Origin: Olavius algarvensis spirochete endosymbiont | GTDB lineage: Bacteria > Spirochaetota > Spirochaetia > DSM-2461 | NCBI GenBank assembly: GCA_900608495.1 | Contig: UWYT01000188.1 | Span: 62,001-126,000 of the forward strand | Direction of reading: 5' to 3' | DNA: 64,000 nucleotides | Notes under the pieces: generated by a model | The model's database searches: none | The model's input: the letters and a program-made list of their open reading frames with translations, nothing else | What the model was told of the DNA's origin: nothing | Position numbers and translations under genes: made by a program | Shown here: one piece after another, positions 43,920-53,276 of the stretch | How positions within the stretch are numbered: the stretch's first letter is position 1 | Layout of the letters: each line of letters starts with the position of its first letter

Positions 43920-45629
43920 ATGATAGAAAAACGTAAGGAATCGGCGCTTCGAGTTCAAGTGGAGCGCGCCTTGCGGCGAATGAACCGCTACAGGGAGATA
44001 CTTGGGGTTTTAGTGCGATATGGCTTTTACGACGTGGCGAGGAAGTTCGATGTCAAGGTTGGGCTTCGAAGTAAAAGATTTCAACGGCAAAAACGAACCT
44101 GGACAAAGCCGGAAAGGATGCGCCGCGCTCTGGAAGAACTGGGTCCCACCTTTGTCAAAATAGGCCAGCTTCTAAGTCATCGTCCTGATATTCTTCCATC
44201 CGATTGGATTGCGGAATTTGAGAAGCTTCGCGGCAAGGTACCTCCGGTTAACAGCGAAGGAATAGCCGAAGTTGTGGAACAGGAACTCGGTGCGCCGCCA
44301 AAGGCAGTTTTTCAAAACTTCAGCTCATCGCCGATTGCCTCTGCCTCCATAGCCCAGGTTCATCGGGCCCAATTGAAGCTCAAACTACCAACAGGTACAG
44401 CACGGACCGTTGATGTGGCCGTGAAAATTCAGCGCCCGGGCATACGCCGTACAATTGAAATCGATCTATCCATCATACGGGACATGGCTCGAATTTCCGA
44501 ACGCACAAACGCATCAATCGCCCAATTCAAACCCGTCGAGGCTATCCGGGAATTGGAATACGCTCTGCTTCAGGAACTCGATTTCCGAAACGAAGCAGAC
44601 AATCTCAGATGTTTCCGGCGCAATTTCGAGGACAACCCCTTGATCAGCGTGCCAGAACCGCTCCCACACTATTCCAGCAGACGAGTATTAACAATGAATT
44701 TCATTGATGGTATCCCAGTTGGCGACTGTCTGGAAATTGATTCGGAAAGCATCCATAAGCCGAGCATTGCAAGACTTGTCGCCGAAACGGTACTTAGACA
44801 AATTTTTGAACACGGGTTTTTTCATTCAGACCCGCACGGAGGGAACATTTTAATAATTCCCGGGAACAAAATTGCCTTCCTGGACTTTGGGCAAGTGGGA
44901 ACGATTCTTCCTAGCCAACGAATTTTCCTTGCCGATTTATTAGCGGCTATAATTAACTCCGATGCCTCTCGTGCAGTAAGAGCAGTTTCCAGATGGTCGG
45001 GCTATCGCGAACCGGAGATTATTCGTCGCTTCACCATAGATATGGAACTGCTAATCCAGCGCTACATAACGCGTCCCTTCGGGCGCATTGAGATTAGCGA
45101 GATGGTTTCCGCTATTATAAGTCTAATCAAGCACTACGAAATAAAGATTCCCTCGAATTTCTATTTACTGGCAAAGGCTCTCTTAACCATTGAAAATATC
45201 GCGAGTTCCTTAGAACCATCCTTTAATTTCAAACAGGTTTCCACTCCTTTCGTAAGGAAAATGATAGCCAAGGAACTCAGCCCAAAGAGAATCGCGGAGA
45301 AAATGGTACAAACCAGTAACGATACTCTTCGATTGATACAAAATCTTCCTGCAGAAGCACATGATATTCTCAGCTTAATCAAAGAGGGGAAAATTCGCAC
45401 CGAAATTGAGATTAAAGACACAAGAATACTCATCACCACGCTCAGAAAAGTGGCAACTCGACTTTCAGCTTCAGTGCTCCTAGCCGCTATGATTATGGGT
45501 TCCTCCATTCTTGTACAGTCCCTGATTCCTCCGTTGATTTTTGGAATTCCCGCCATTGGGATAATCGGGTTCATATTCTCAGGCCTCATAGGTATCCTTT
45601 TTCTTGTTGACCTCTGGCGCAACAGATGA
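43920..45629 (+). CDS. ubiB: UbiB/AarF/ABC1-family atypical kinase
   Basis: About 569 residues. Family marks: KxGQ motif TFVKIGQLLSHRPDILP (about residues 75-91), the Ala-rich nucleotide loop SASIAQVHRA (about 139-148), VAVKIQRPG (catalytic-type Lys), LDFRNEADNL, HSDPHGGNIL (about 300-309) and FLDFGQVG. Two C-terminal membrane segments (about 515-565) anchor it. UbiB proteins support quinone or isoprenoid lipid metabolism. The ATG at 43920 follows the stop of the phasin-like gene by one base; a TTG at 43896 lies inside that gene. Overlaps the next gene by 4 nt. Confidence 0.9.
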   Translation: MIEKRKESALRVQVERALRRMNRYREILGVLVRYGFYDVARKFDVKVGLRSKRFQRQKRTWTKPERMRRALEELGPTFVKIGQLLSHRPDILPSDWIAEFEKLRGKVPPVNSEGIAEVVEQELGAPPKAVFQNFSSSPIASASIAQVHRAQLKLKLPTGTARTVDVAVKIQRPGIRRTIEIDLSIIRDMARISERTNASIAQFKPVEAIRELEYALLQELDFRNEADNLRCFRRNFEDNPLISVPEPLPHYSSRRVLTMNFIDGIPVGDCLEIDSESIHKPSIARLVAETVLRQIFEHGFFHSDPHGGNILIIPGNKIAFLDFGQVGTILPSQRIFLADLLAAIINSDASRAVRAVSRWSGYREPEIIRRFTIDMELLIQRYITRPFGRIEISEMVSAIISLIKHYEIKIPSNFYLLAKALLTIENIASSLEPSFNFKQVSTPFVRKMIAKELSPKRIAEKMVQTSNDTLRLIQNLPAEAHDILSLIKEGKIRTEIEIKDTRILITTLRKVATRLSASVLLAAMIMGSSILVQSLIPPLIFGIPAIGIIGFIFSGLIGILFLVDLWRNR

Positions 45630-46345
45630 TAGATAGCCAGTTCCTATACGAAGACAATCATCTCCTCGCGTTGAACAAGAATCCGGGGCAACTGGTTCAG
45701 GCCGATAGGAGCGGAGATGCCTGCCTGCTCGATATGGTAAAAGCCTACATCAAGACGAGGGACAGCAAACCAGGTGAAGTATTCCTCGGCTTACCCCATC
45801 GATTGGATAGATCTACAAGTGGTGTTATCGTACTGGCGAAAACTTCTAAAGCTCTTGGCCGGCTTAACGCATCATTTCGAGAACGAAACTGCCGCAAGAT
45901 TTATTGGGCAATCACGGAAAGCGCGCCGCGAAAACCTGAAGACGAGCTAGTTCATTGGCTGAAAAAAGATGGACACGCCAACATGGCCAGAATTGTCGAG
46001 GCCGGGAGTATAGGTGCAAAAGAGGCGCGCCTGCGGTATCGCTTGCTGGGAGCTTCGAAACGCTGTTTCCTAGTGGAAATAGAAATGCTAAGCGGACGAC
46101 ATCATCAAATACGGGCACAAATGGCGGCCATATCCTGTCCCATAAAGGGGGATATAAAATACGGCGCGAAAAAGTCCAACCTGGGTGGAGAATTGTGCCT
46201 GCATTCACACCTTATCGAAATAGCCCACCCCACTCGCGTAGCTGCCCTGAGCATCGCCGCCCCTCCGCCCGACAAGCCGCCCTGGCGCCTCTTTGCGAAA
46301 TTTCTTCCGCCCAGAAGCGCCAGCAGGGTGTCTCGTGCGCCATAG
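45626..46345 (+). CDS. RluA-family pseudouridine synthase
   Basis: 239 residues. Catalytic motif HRLDRSTSGVIVLAKTSKAL at about residues 51-70, with the Asp nucleophile in HRLDR; also SGRHHQIRAQMA (about 156-167) and LCLHSHLIEIAHP. It isomerises specific uridines in rRNA or tRNA; there is no S4 domain, so it resembles the short RluA/TruC-like members, but the target site cannot be told. The ATG overlaps the ubiB stop by 4 nt. Last gene of the recC-to-rluA run. Confidence 0.9.
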   Translation: MIDSQFLYEDNHLLALNKNPGQLVQADRSGDACLLDMVKAYIKTRDSKPGEVFLGLPHRLDRSTSGVIVLAKTSKALGRLNASFRERNCRKIYWAITESAPRKPEDELVHWLKKDGHANMARIVEAGSIGAKEARLRYRLLGASKRCFLVEIEMLSGRHHQIRAQMAAISCPIKGDIKYGAKKSNLGGELCLHSHLIEIAHPTRVAALSIAAPPPDKPPWRLFAKFLPPRSASRVSRAP

Positions 46346-46354
46346 GTAGGAAAA

Positions 46355-47380
46355 ATGTTACTTGTGTATGGGACAGTGAAAAACCATAATGGAGATATGG
46401 GGACAATTTCTATTATTCTTATAGCTTCCCTGCTGACGCTCAGCTCTTGTAAAACATTGCAGAATATCACCATTAATGCAGTGGCAAACATACTGTCTTC
46501 ACCTGAGGGAACCAATACCTTCACATCGGATAACGATCCAGAACTGGTTGGTGATTCTTTTCCCTTAGCTCTGAAACTCTATGAAATCGTTCTGGAGAAA
46601 GATCCTGAAAACTCCGAATTAGCGGCGGCTACAGGGCGAAATTTCGTGATGTATTCGGGCGCATTTGTGCACATGCCAAGCGATATGCTGAACGATACAT
46701 TCTGGAAGGAAGCCGATGCTGCCAGAAAACGAGCCAAGAAATTATATCTTCGTGGCAGAGATTATCTTATGCGAGCGTTATATCTACGACACAGCGAATT
46801 CGAAGAACTCTTGGAAGAAAAGAAATATGACGATGCGATAGCTCTTCTGAACGAAGATGATGCGGAAATTGCATATTGGGCGGGTTTGGCCTGGCTCGGA
46901 ATGGCCAGTACCGATCCGCTTGATATGGAATTAATAAGCACACTCGATATTGCCGTCTTGCTGCTCCTTGGTTCAATGAAACTGAACGAGGCTGACTTCA
47001 GAATTCAAGATGTCATGATTCAGATTAATCTGACATTGCCCTCTTCAATCCTTGTGAACTTACGCAATCGCAGTCCGCACATGGCATCATATATGGACGA
47101 GTATTATTCGGCGGCCGGAATTGATGAAAACCCAGTAAATCGAGCGTTTTTTCACTATAATCGCGCCCTGGAATTGTCAAAAGGTCTTGAACCATCACCA
47201 CATATTACCATGGCCACGGCACTTTCAATAAAAGAGCAAGATATCGACGGTTTTAGGAGATATCTTGAGGCTGCGCTCGCCATCAAACCCGATGCAAACC
47301 CTGATTTTCGCCTGATGGTGATTATTTATCAGGAAAGGGCTAGATGGTTGCTTGATAACGTTGAGAACTTTTTCATTTAA
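46355..47380 (+). CDS. TatT-like TPR lipoprotein of a TRAP transporter
   Basis: 341 residues. Signal peptide with lipobox LTLSSC (Cys about 32). The mature chain contains degenerate TPR-like helices, e.g. DSFPLALKLYEIVLEKDPEN (about 66-85), ARKRAKKLYLRGRDYLMRAL (about 120-139) and FHYNRALELSKGLEPSPHI (about 266-284). This matches TatT (Tp0956) of Treponema pallidum, a trimeric TPR lipoprotein that docks with the TatP binding protein and carries hydrophobic ligand pores. ATG at 46355 (GGTAGG upstream) or 46397 are both possible starts. First gene of the TRAP operon. Confidence 0.88.
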   Translation: MLLVYGTVKNHNGDMGTISIILIASLLTLSSCKTLQNITINAVANILSSPEGTNTFTSDNDPELVGDSFPLALKLYEIVLEKDPENSELAAATGRNFVMYSGAFVHMPSDMLNDTFWKEADAARKRAKKLYLRGRDYLMRALYLRHSEFEELLEEKKYDDAIALLNEDDAEIAYWAGLAWLGMASTDPLDMELISTLDIAVLLLLGSMKLNEADFRIQDVMIQINLTLPSSILVNLRNRSPHMASYMDEYYSAAGIDENPVNRAFFHYNRALELSKGLEPSPHITMATALSIKEQDIDGFRRYLEAALAIKPDANPDFRLMVIIYQERARWLLDNVENFFI

Positions 47381-47390
47381 GGATGCTGAG

Positions 47391-48401
47391 ATGATGAAGA
47401 CTATAAATTCGATTGGCCGTGTTGGACTGTTGGGAACATTTTTGCTTATTATCTTTTGCGGAAGCCTTCCAGCTATAACCGTGAAGCTTGGAAGCCCGTT
47501 CCCCGAGGGTTCGGCGTGGGATTCATCTCTAAAACGCGTGGCTGCAAGCTGGGCGAGAATAACGGACGGCGAAGTTAAGATGAGGGTATACCCAGGGGGA
47601 ATAGCCGGTGATCAGGCCGATATGATTCGTAAGATGCGTTTCGGACAGTTAGACGCGAGTGTCCTGACTTCCTTTGGTATGCGAATAATAGTTCCAGAAA
47701 CCTTTGTTCTCAGCTTACCCGGAATGCTAAATTCCGAAGCTGAACTTGATTATGCTATTGATGAGTTTCTGCCCACCTTCAATGATGACTTCATAGACAA
47801 GGGATTTCGAGTGCTGGCATGGTCTAAGAGCGGTTGGGCTTACTTCTTCTCCAAGAATGCCATCACTACCCCCGATGAGATAAAGTCGGGAAAACTGGCA
47901 ATTCCGAAGACGGACAATGAGGTTGCCACGATTTTCAAGTCGATTGGTTTGAATGTGGTTCCCATGGATTTCAACGAGTTGATGATGTCTCTACAAAGTG
48001 GTATGGTTAATGTCTTCTACACTGCACCAATGGCCGCGGTAGCCTACCAGTGGTTTGCCCTGGCCCCGTACATGATGAATTTCCCTATAGCCCCGGTATT
48101 GGGTGGAATTGTTATTAGCGAGCGGACATGGAAACGAATTCCGGCTAAATTCCACGAAGACTTGAGGAAGGCTATCGAAATAGTGGCACAGGATTTTTAT
48201 CTGGAATCGGAGCAATTAAATGCGGAAGCCATTCGAGTAATGTCTAAGCATGGTTTCATAAGGCAGGAACTCAATGAGGAAGAAAAAGCCGATTGGTACG
48301 AATTCATAAAAGAGGGGCATAAATTGGTTGTGGGGGAGAATAAATGGATCGACAATGATACTTACGAAAGGTTTGTCTTTGTGCTTGAAAATCTCAGGTA
48401 A
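47391..48401 (+). CDS. TRAP transporter periplasmic binding protein TatP/DctP, copy 1
   Basis: About 336 residues. Signal peptide (VGLLGTFLLIIFCGSLPA), then the DctP fold: VKLGSPFPEGSAWDSSLKRV, ITDGEVKMRVYPGGIAGDQAD (about residues 55-75), MRFGQLDASVLTSFG, VPMDFNELMMSLQSGMVNVFYTAP (about 190-213). The conserved ligand-carboxylate Arg expected of typical DctP proteins is not obvious, as in treponemal TatP, so the ligand may be hydrophobic rather than a dicarboxylate. Starts in the ATGATG at 47391, ten bases after the TatT stop. Its end is overlapped by the second copy. Confidence 0.9.
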   Translation: MMKTINSIGRVGLLGTFLLIIFCGSLPAITVKLGSPFPEGSAWDSSLKRVAASWARITDGEVKMRVYPGGIAGDQADMIRKMRFGQLDASVLTSFGMRIIVPETFVLSLPGMLNSEAELDYAIDEFLPTFNDDFIDKGFRVLAWSKSGWAYFFSKNAITTPDEIKSGKLAIPKTDNEVATIFKSIGLNVVPMDFNELMMSLQSGMVNVFYTAPMAAVAYQWFALAPYMMNFPIAPVLGGIVISERTWKRIPAKFHEDLRKAIEIVAQDFYLESEQLNAEAIRVMSKHGFIRQELNEEEKADWYEFIKEGHKLVVGENKWIDNDTYERFVFVLENLR

Positions 48402-49428
48402 ATATTGGCCTTTTCTGAACTTAGCGACATGGAAGAAAAAACTGGCCTTGTACCTGATGTTCGTTCTTCTTTGTCTGGCAGAGAACGCCTGGGCGCTAAC
48501 AATTAAATTGGCAAGTCCATTTCCGGAAGCAACAGAGTGGCATAACTCCCTGTTGCGTATGGCTGAGGAGTGGAGTGCGATTACTGACGGTCTGGTAAAG
48601 GTAAAAATTTATCCGGGGGGGATTGCTGGGAAAGAAGGCGACATAATTCGCAAGATGCGAATGGGTCAGCTTGACAGCGGTATATTTTCGGCTTTCGGCT
48701 TACAAGCGATTGTTCCTGAAACCCTCGTACTAACCCTTCCGGGTTTGATTCAAAACGAAGAAGAACTCAATTTCATACTGGATAACTTTGTATGGCGATT
48801 CGATGAGAGATTTCACGAAGAAGGTTTTGCAATTCTGGCTTGGGTTCAATCGGGGTGGGCGAATGTTTACAGCAGTACACCGGTAACCAATTTAACAGAA
48901 TTTAAGAAACTGCATTTGCCGATAGACAATACTGAGAGCGCCACAGTTTCCGGATTTAAAACCTTAGGATTCAATATTGTCCCGGTTGGAATGAACGAAA
49001 TCATTGTCGCCTTACAGACTGGTTTGATTGATTCTGTTACCGCGTCGCCGATGATTGCCGCCGCTTTTCAATGGTTTGCCTTGGTACCCTATATGACAAA
49101 TCTGAATCTGAGCCCGATTATCGGTGGATTGATGCTTAATCGAAAAGTTTGGCTTCAAGTGCCAAGTGAATATCGCAGTGCCCTTAGAGCTTCCATGGTA
49201 AGGACTGCCAGGGCTTTTAACTCTGCATCGGTTCGTCTAAACGATGTAGCGATGACCGTGATGAAAGATAACGGTTTACAAATGGTTGTTTTGAATGAGG
49301 ACGCACGGCACGAATGGTATGATGCGATGATAGGCTGGCACGATTTAGCTGTAGGCAGCGATAAAATCATTCCCACGGAAATATACGAGAAGCTACTGGA
49401 CGAGTTGGAGAAGCTTAGAAACAGGTAA
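48355..49428 (+). CDS. TRAP transporter periplasmic binding protein TatP/DctP, copy 2
   Basis: About 357 residues; a tandem paralogue of copy 1 sharing IKLASPFPEATEWHNSLLRM, KIYPGGIAGKEGDIIRKMRMG, VPETLVLTLPGL, and VPVGMNEIIVALQTGLIDSV. The signal sequence is KKKLALYLMFVLLCLAENAWA. Start uncertain: ATG 48355 or TTG 48385 both lie inside copy 1 and neither has a good Shine-Dalgarno; the segment between them and the KKK is unusually long. Divergence at the ligand-facing segments suggests a different ligand or a docking role. Intermediate spacing to the next gene is 23 nt. Confidence 0.88.
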   Translation: MILTKGLSLCLKISGKYWPFLNLATWKKKLALYLMFVLLCLAENAWALTIKLASPFPEATEWHNSLLRMAEEWSAITDGLVKVKIYPGGIAGKEGDIIRKMRMGQLDSGIFSAFGLQAIVPETLVLTLPGLIQNEEELNFILDNFVWRFDERFHEEGFAILAWVQSGWANVYSSTPVTNLTEFKKLHLPIDNTESATVSGFKTLGFNIVPVGMNEIIVALQTGLIDSVTASPMIAAAFQWFALVPYMTNLNLSPIIGGLMLNRKVWLQVPSEYRSALRASMVRTARAFNSASVRLNDVAMTVMKDNGLQMVVLNEDARHEWYDAMIGWHDLAVGSDKIIPTEIYEKLLDELEKLRNR

Positions 49429-49451
49429 GGCATTGTGCGAACATAGGATAG

Positions 49452-51311
49452 ATGATGAGAGAAGTGTGGGATGACAAAATTGCGCTAATCGAGGATATAA
49501 TTTCTGGAGTTCTTTTACTGACTCTGGCAGTGGTTCCAATTTCGGAAATTGTTATTCGAAAAGCGAGCGGATCTGGTTTTACCTGGTCAGATGGATTTCT
49601 CACACATCTGGTTGTCTGGGTATCGTGGCTTGGCGGAATTATTGCTTCTCGGGAGGGCGTGCATCTTTCTTTGAGCTCAGGATCTAAACCGACAGAATCA
49701 TTTTGGAAAACCATCGAAACGGCTAAGGCCGTAACGATTACCGCTGTAAATATGGCTTTCGCCATTGCCTCTGCCGCCTTTCTGGTTTGGGGTTTTACAC
49801 CAAGGGAAGAAATAGGCGGCGTGTCAATGAGGCTGATACTTGTAATTCTCCCTATCGGCTATTTCTCCATGTCGCTAAGGGCTCTGTGGCGGCCTCGCAA
49901 AAAACCTTCTGCCTGGCTTTGGCTTGGGATTTTGCTTGGAGTGATTTTTGCGTGGGCAAGTGTGATTAGTCTAATAGAGGCAGCGAGTCCCGATATTCCG
50001 GAGTTTCTTTATAAGAGTCAGGATTTGTATTGGACTTTTTTCCGATGGGCCAGATGGCCGTTAATCATGGTTATTATCCTTTTGGCTACACGTGGTCTTC
50101 CAATTTATATTTTGTTGGGTGGTACGGCTTTGTTTCTATTTGCGGGTAATTGGGGGCATTTGGCCGTGTTGCCCAACGAGGCATATAATTTACTCATCAA
50201 GAATATTATCCCGGCAATTCCCCTATTTACCTTCGCTGGATATCTGTTATCACAAAGCTCGTCCGGCAAGCGCCTGGTTCGCTTCTTCAGGGCGACTCTG
50301 GGCTGGCTTCCTGGTGGGCTTGCGGTTGTAACTGTGGTGGCCTGTGCGTATTTCACTACTTTCACCGGAGCCTCTGGAGTTACGATTTTAGCCTTGGGTG
50401 GTTTGCTGTCTTCGGTGTTGATTGAAAGCAAGCAGTATGGAAGGGATTTTTCGAGGGGGCTGATTACTTCATCTGGCAGTGTAGGACTTCTGTTTCCACC
50501 CGCTCTTCCTATCATCATGTATGGTGTTGTCGCTCAGGTTAGCATCAGAGATATGTTTCTTGGAGGACTTATTCCAGGAACACTTCTGGTGCTGGCTCTT
50601 TCCGGAATGGGTATTATCCGAGCATTTAAGTACGGGACAAAACGGGTTCCCTTTGTCTTCAGCAATTGTATTGCTTCCTTGAAGGCGGCAATCGGCGACC
50701 TTCTTCTACCGGTTATACTGCTCGTCTCGTACTTCACGGGCATCACAACGGTGGTTGAGACAGCGGCGCTGGCTGTTGTGTACAGTCTTATTCTCACTCT
50801 TGTTGCCGGGGAGCTGAAGCTTGAGTTGATATTGCGAGTACTGCGGCGGGGTGTACCAGTAATAGGGGGAGTGTTGGTGATTTTAGCGATGGCTAAGGGG
50901 CTTAGCTATTTCATTATCGATGCCCAGGTGCCCACAATGCTCACCGCATTTTTTCGTGAAAATGTTTCATCACGCTTCATGTTCTTGATTCTGCTGAACC
51001 TGGCCCTGCTGATAACCGGCACATTGATGGATATTTATTCCGCGATTCTTGTAATGGCGCCGCTGGTTATACCCCTGGGCGTTCTATACAACGTACATCC
51101 GGTGCAATTGGGGATTATCTTTCTTGCAAATTTGCAGTTGGGCTATCTGACACCTCCGGTTGGAATGAATCTTTTTCTGGCAAGTTATACCTTTGAGGAG
51201 CCGATGATTCGGATCTATCGGCAGGTGCTGCCTTTCTTTGTAATTCTTCTAATAGCGGTGTTGCTCATCACCTATGTTCCTTGGTTTAGCCTGGCGTTTT
51301 TGGGAGCTTGA
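49452..51311 (+). CDS. Fused TRAP transporter permease DctQ-DctM (TatQM)
   Basis: 619 residues. Residues 1-165 form the small DctQ part (four membrane helices, e.g. LLLTLAVVPISEIVI, and SRLGGIIASREGVHLSL-like WLGGIIASREGVHLSL). Residues 180-619 form the 12-helix DctM part: IPLFTFAGYLLSQSSSGKRLV (about 255-275), FTGASGVTILALGGLL, YSDSVGLLFPPALPIIMYG-like SSGSVGLLFPPALPIIMYG and FLANLQLGYLTPPVGMNLFL (about 555-574). The Q-M fusion is a known variant, including in treponemes. ATG ATG at 49452. The 3' end overlaps the convergent trpA by 26 nt. Confidence 0.92.
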   Translation: MMREVWDDKIALIEDIISGVLLLTLAVVPISEIVIRKASGSGFTWSDGFLTHLVVWVSWLGGIIASREGVHLSLSSGSKPTESFWKTIETAKAVTITAVNMAFAIASAAFLVWGFTPREEIGGVSMRLILVILPIGYFSMSLRALWRPRKKPSAWLWLGILLGVIFAWASVISLIEAASPDIPEFLYKSQDLYWTFFRWARWPLIMVIILLATRGLPIYILLGGTALFLFAGNWGHLAVLPNEAYNLLIKNIIPAIPLFTFAGYLLSQSSSGKRLVRFFRATLGWLPGGLAVVTVVACAYFTTFTGASGVTILALGGLLSSVLIESKQYGRDFSRGLITSSGSVGLLFPPALPIIMYGVVAQVSIRDMFLGGLIPGTLLVLALSGMGIIRAFKYGTKRVPFVFSNCIASLKAAIGDLLLPVILLVSYFTGITTVVETAALAVVYSLILTLVAGELKLELILRVLRRGVPVIGGVLVILAMAKGLSYFIIDAQVPTMLTAFFRENVSSRFMFLILLNLALLITGTLMDIYSAILVMAPLVIPLGVLYNVHPVQLGIIFLANLQLGYLTPPVGMNLFLASYTFEEPMIRIYRQVLPFFVILLIAVLLITYVPWFSLAFLGA

Positions 51312-52059
51312 TATTTTGAAGTTCTCCCACTAGCTTTCGTACCGCTTCGCCTGGGTGCCGGGCGCCGCTAATGGTTTTCACTATAGCCGATCCCACCACC
51401 GCGGCCTCGACGAATTCCAGCAAATTCGCTACTTGAGCGGTTTTTTGTATACCGAAGCCAGCCATTATCCTTGGACGGCGTTGACGTGTTCTGATTTTTG
51501 CTAGGAAGCTACGTTGAGGGGCTTCGATTTGTGTGTAGGCGCCAGTGATTCCACTGCGTAGCGCCACGTAAATCCAGTCGATTGGCATTGAGAGAATTTC
51601 ATCCAATCTTTGATCGCTAATCCATGGAACTAGCACCGGCACCGCCGGGCAGCCAAGTTCGGCTGCAGTGCGAAATAATCCTTCATCCGCTCCAGGCACA
51701 AGGTTTGGGATGATTATGCCAGTGGTGGCAAATTCGACAGCACGACGCAGGAAGTTTGCAAGCCCACAACTGATAGCTGTGCTGGCATAACTCATAAGAA
51801 AAATTGGAATTGAGGATTCTGCGCGGATGACTTCAAGCAGCCTCCACGTGTCCGCCACCTTGAAGCCCCTGCTCAGAGCCACCCTGCAAGCATTTTCGAT
51901 TAAAGGACCATCCGCGTTGGGATCGGAGAAAGGTATTTGAATTTCAAGGGCGTAAGCGCCACCGGCTATTAAACCTCTGGCAACCTCCAGAGATTTTTCG
52001 AAATCCGGATAACCAGCAATCATGTGAGTGATAAGCGAAGCCTTGACATCTGAGTTCAT
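51286..52059 (-). CDS. trpA: Tryptophan synthase alpha subunit
   Basis: 257 residues, slightly shorter than usual (about 265). TIM barrel that cleaves indole-3-glycerol phosphate to indole. Catalytic residues visible: Glu in YALEIQIPFSDPNADGP (about residues 37-53) and Asp in the same segment; loop and phosphate site VALRSGITGAYTQ and AGFGIQKTAQV. Last gene of the trp operon; overlaps trpB by 4 nt upstream and the TRAP permease by 26 nt at its 3' end. Confidence 0.95.
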   Translation of the reverse strand: MNSDVKASLITHMIAGYPDFEKSLEVARGLIAGGAYALEIQIPFSDPNADGPLIENACRVALSRGFKVADTWRLLEVIRAESSIPIFLMSYASTAISCGLANFLRRAVEFATTGIIIPNLVPGADEGLFRTAAELGCPAVPVLVPWISDQRLDEILSMPIDWIYVALRSGITGAYTQIEAPQRSFLAKIRTRQRRPRIMAGFGIQKTAQVANLLEFVEAAVVGSAIVKTISGARHPGEAVRKLVGELQNIKLPKTPG

Positions 52060-53276
52060 GAGTCCTCTTCCGTTATGCTCTGCTCTCGGAGAAAGGTTTT
52101 CCAGGCCGGACCGTCCAGGGCGGCTGCGGAGATGAAGATGTCCTTGTCGCCACGGCCGGACATGTTAACCACCACGGTTTTTCCGGGGCCAAGACTGCGG
52201 GCGAGAGTAATGGCCGCGGCGCCGGCATGCGCAGATTCCATGGCGAAGATTAAACCCTCCTCAATTGCGAAGAATTTGAGCGCCTCAAGGGCTTCATCGT
52301 CGCGCACGCTGACAAAGCGAATTCTTCCGCTCTCTGCTAAATATGCGAGCTGAGGGCCAATTCCGGGGTAGTCTAAGCCCGCCGAAATGGAATGAGTTGG
52401 CAAAACCTGGCCGTCGAGGTCTACCAAAAAACGACTTTTATATCCGTGAACTATACTGATTCTACCATCCCCAGATATCCTTGAGGCATTGTTCCCGATT
52501 CCGGCTCCCCTGCCGCCTGCTTCGGCACCTAGCAGGATTGGACGCACACCCTCCAGATAAGGTTCGAAAAAACCGATGGCATTGGAACCACCACCCACAC
52601 ATGCAACCAGGGCATCTGGGGTGACATCGCCCAATTGAGCTTTTGTTTCCCTGCCTATTACTGATTGAAAACTACGTACCATATCGGGGAAGGGCGAGGG
52701 GCCCAGCGCTGAGCCTAGCAGGTAATGCGTATTCTCCCAGCTTGATGCCCAATCCCTGAGCGCCGCATTTACCGAGTCTTTCAAAGTGCGAGTTCCGGAA
52801 GAAACCGATTTCACTTCCGCGCCATACAGTTTCATCCAGTACACATTGGGCCTTTGTCGGCGAATGTCTTCTTCGCCCATATATACAACGCAGTCAATCT
52901 TAAGTCTTGCACAGGCGGCGGCACAGGCAACACCGTGCTGACCGGCTCCGCTTTCTGCTATTACTCTGGTTTTGCCCATGCGTTTTGCAAGAAGCGCCTG
53001 TCCTATCGCATTGTTGATTTTGTGAGCACCGGTATTGGCAAGTCCCTCCAACTTAATATAGATATCCGCACCACCGATGGATGACGATGCATTGAGCGCG
53101 GGCAGCAACGGAGTCGGACGGCCAATGAAGTTGCGTCTGAGATTTTCGAGTTCGGAGAAAAAGGCTTCATCCGTCTGCGCAAGTCTGAATTCATTCTCCA
53201 AGTTTTCCAGGGGTCCGCGGAGTACCTCGGCAACATAGCGTCCTCCGTATTCACCAAAAAAACCACCTTCGTTCAT
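52056..53276 (-). CDS. trpB: Tryptophan synthase beta subunit
   Basis: 406 residues, standard TrpB1 size. Joins indole and serine to tryptophan using PLP. Seen: GEYGGRYVAEVLRGPLENLE (residues 8-27), RPTPLLPALN, PLP-binding Lys in NTGAHKINNAIGQALLAKR (about 82-100), AGQHGVACA, and the phosphate loop CVGGGSNAIGFF. Overlaps trpCF upstream and trpA downstream by 4 nt each. Confidence 0.96.
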   Translation of the reverse strand: MNEGGFFGEYGGRYVAEVLRGPLENLENEFRLAQTDEAFFSELENLRRNFIGRPTPLLPALNASSSIGGADIYIKLEGLANTGAHKINNAIGQALLAKRMGKTRVIAESGAGQHGVACAAACARLKIDCVVYMGEEDIRRQRPNVYWMKLYGAEVKSVSSGTRTLKDSVNAALRDWASSWENTHYLLGSALGPSPFPDMVRSFQSVIGRETKAQLGDVTPDALVACVGGGSNAIGFFEPYLEGVRPILLGAEAGGRGAGIGNNASRISGDGRISIVHGYKSRFLVDLDGQVLPTHSISAGLDYPGIGPQLAYLAESGRIRFVSVRDDEALEALKFFAIEEGLIFAMESAHAGAAAITLARSLGPGKTVVVNMSGRGDKDIFISAAALDGPAWKTFLREQSITEEDS

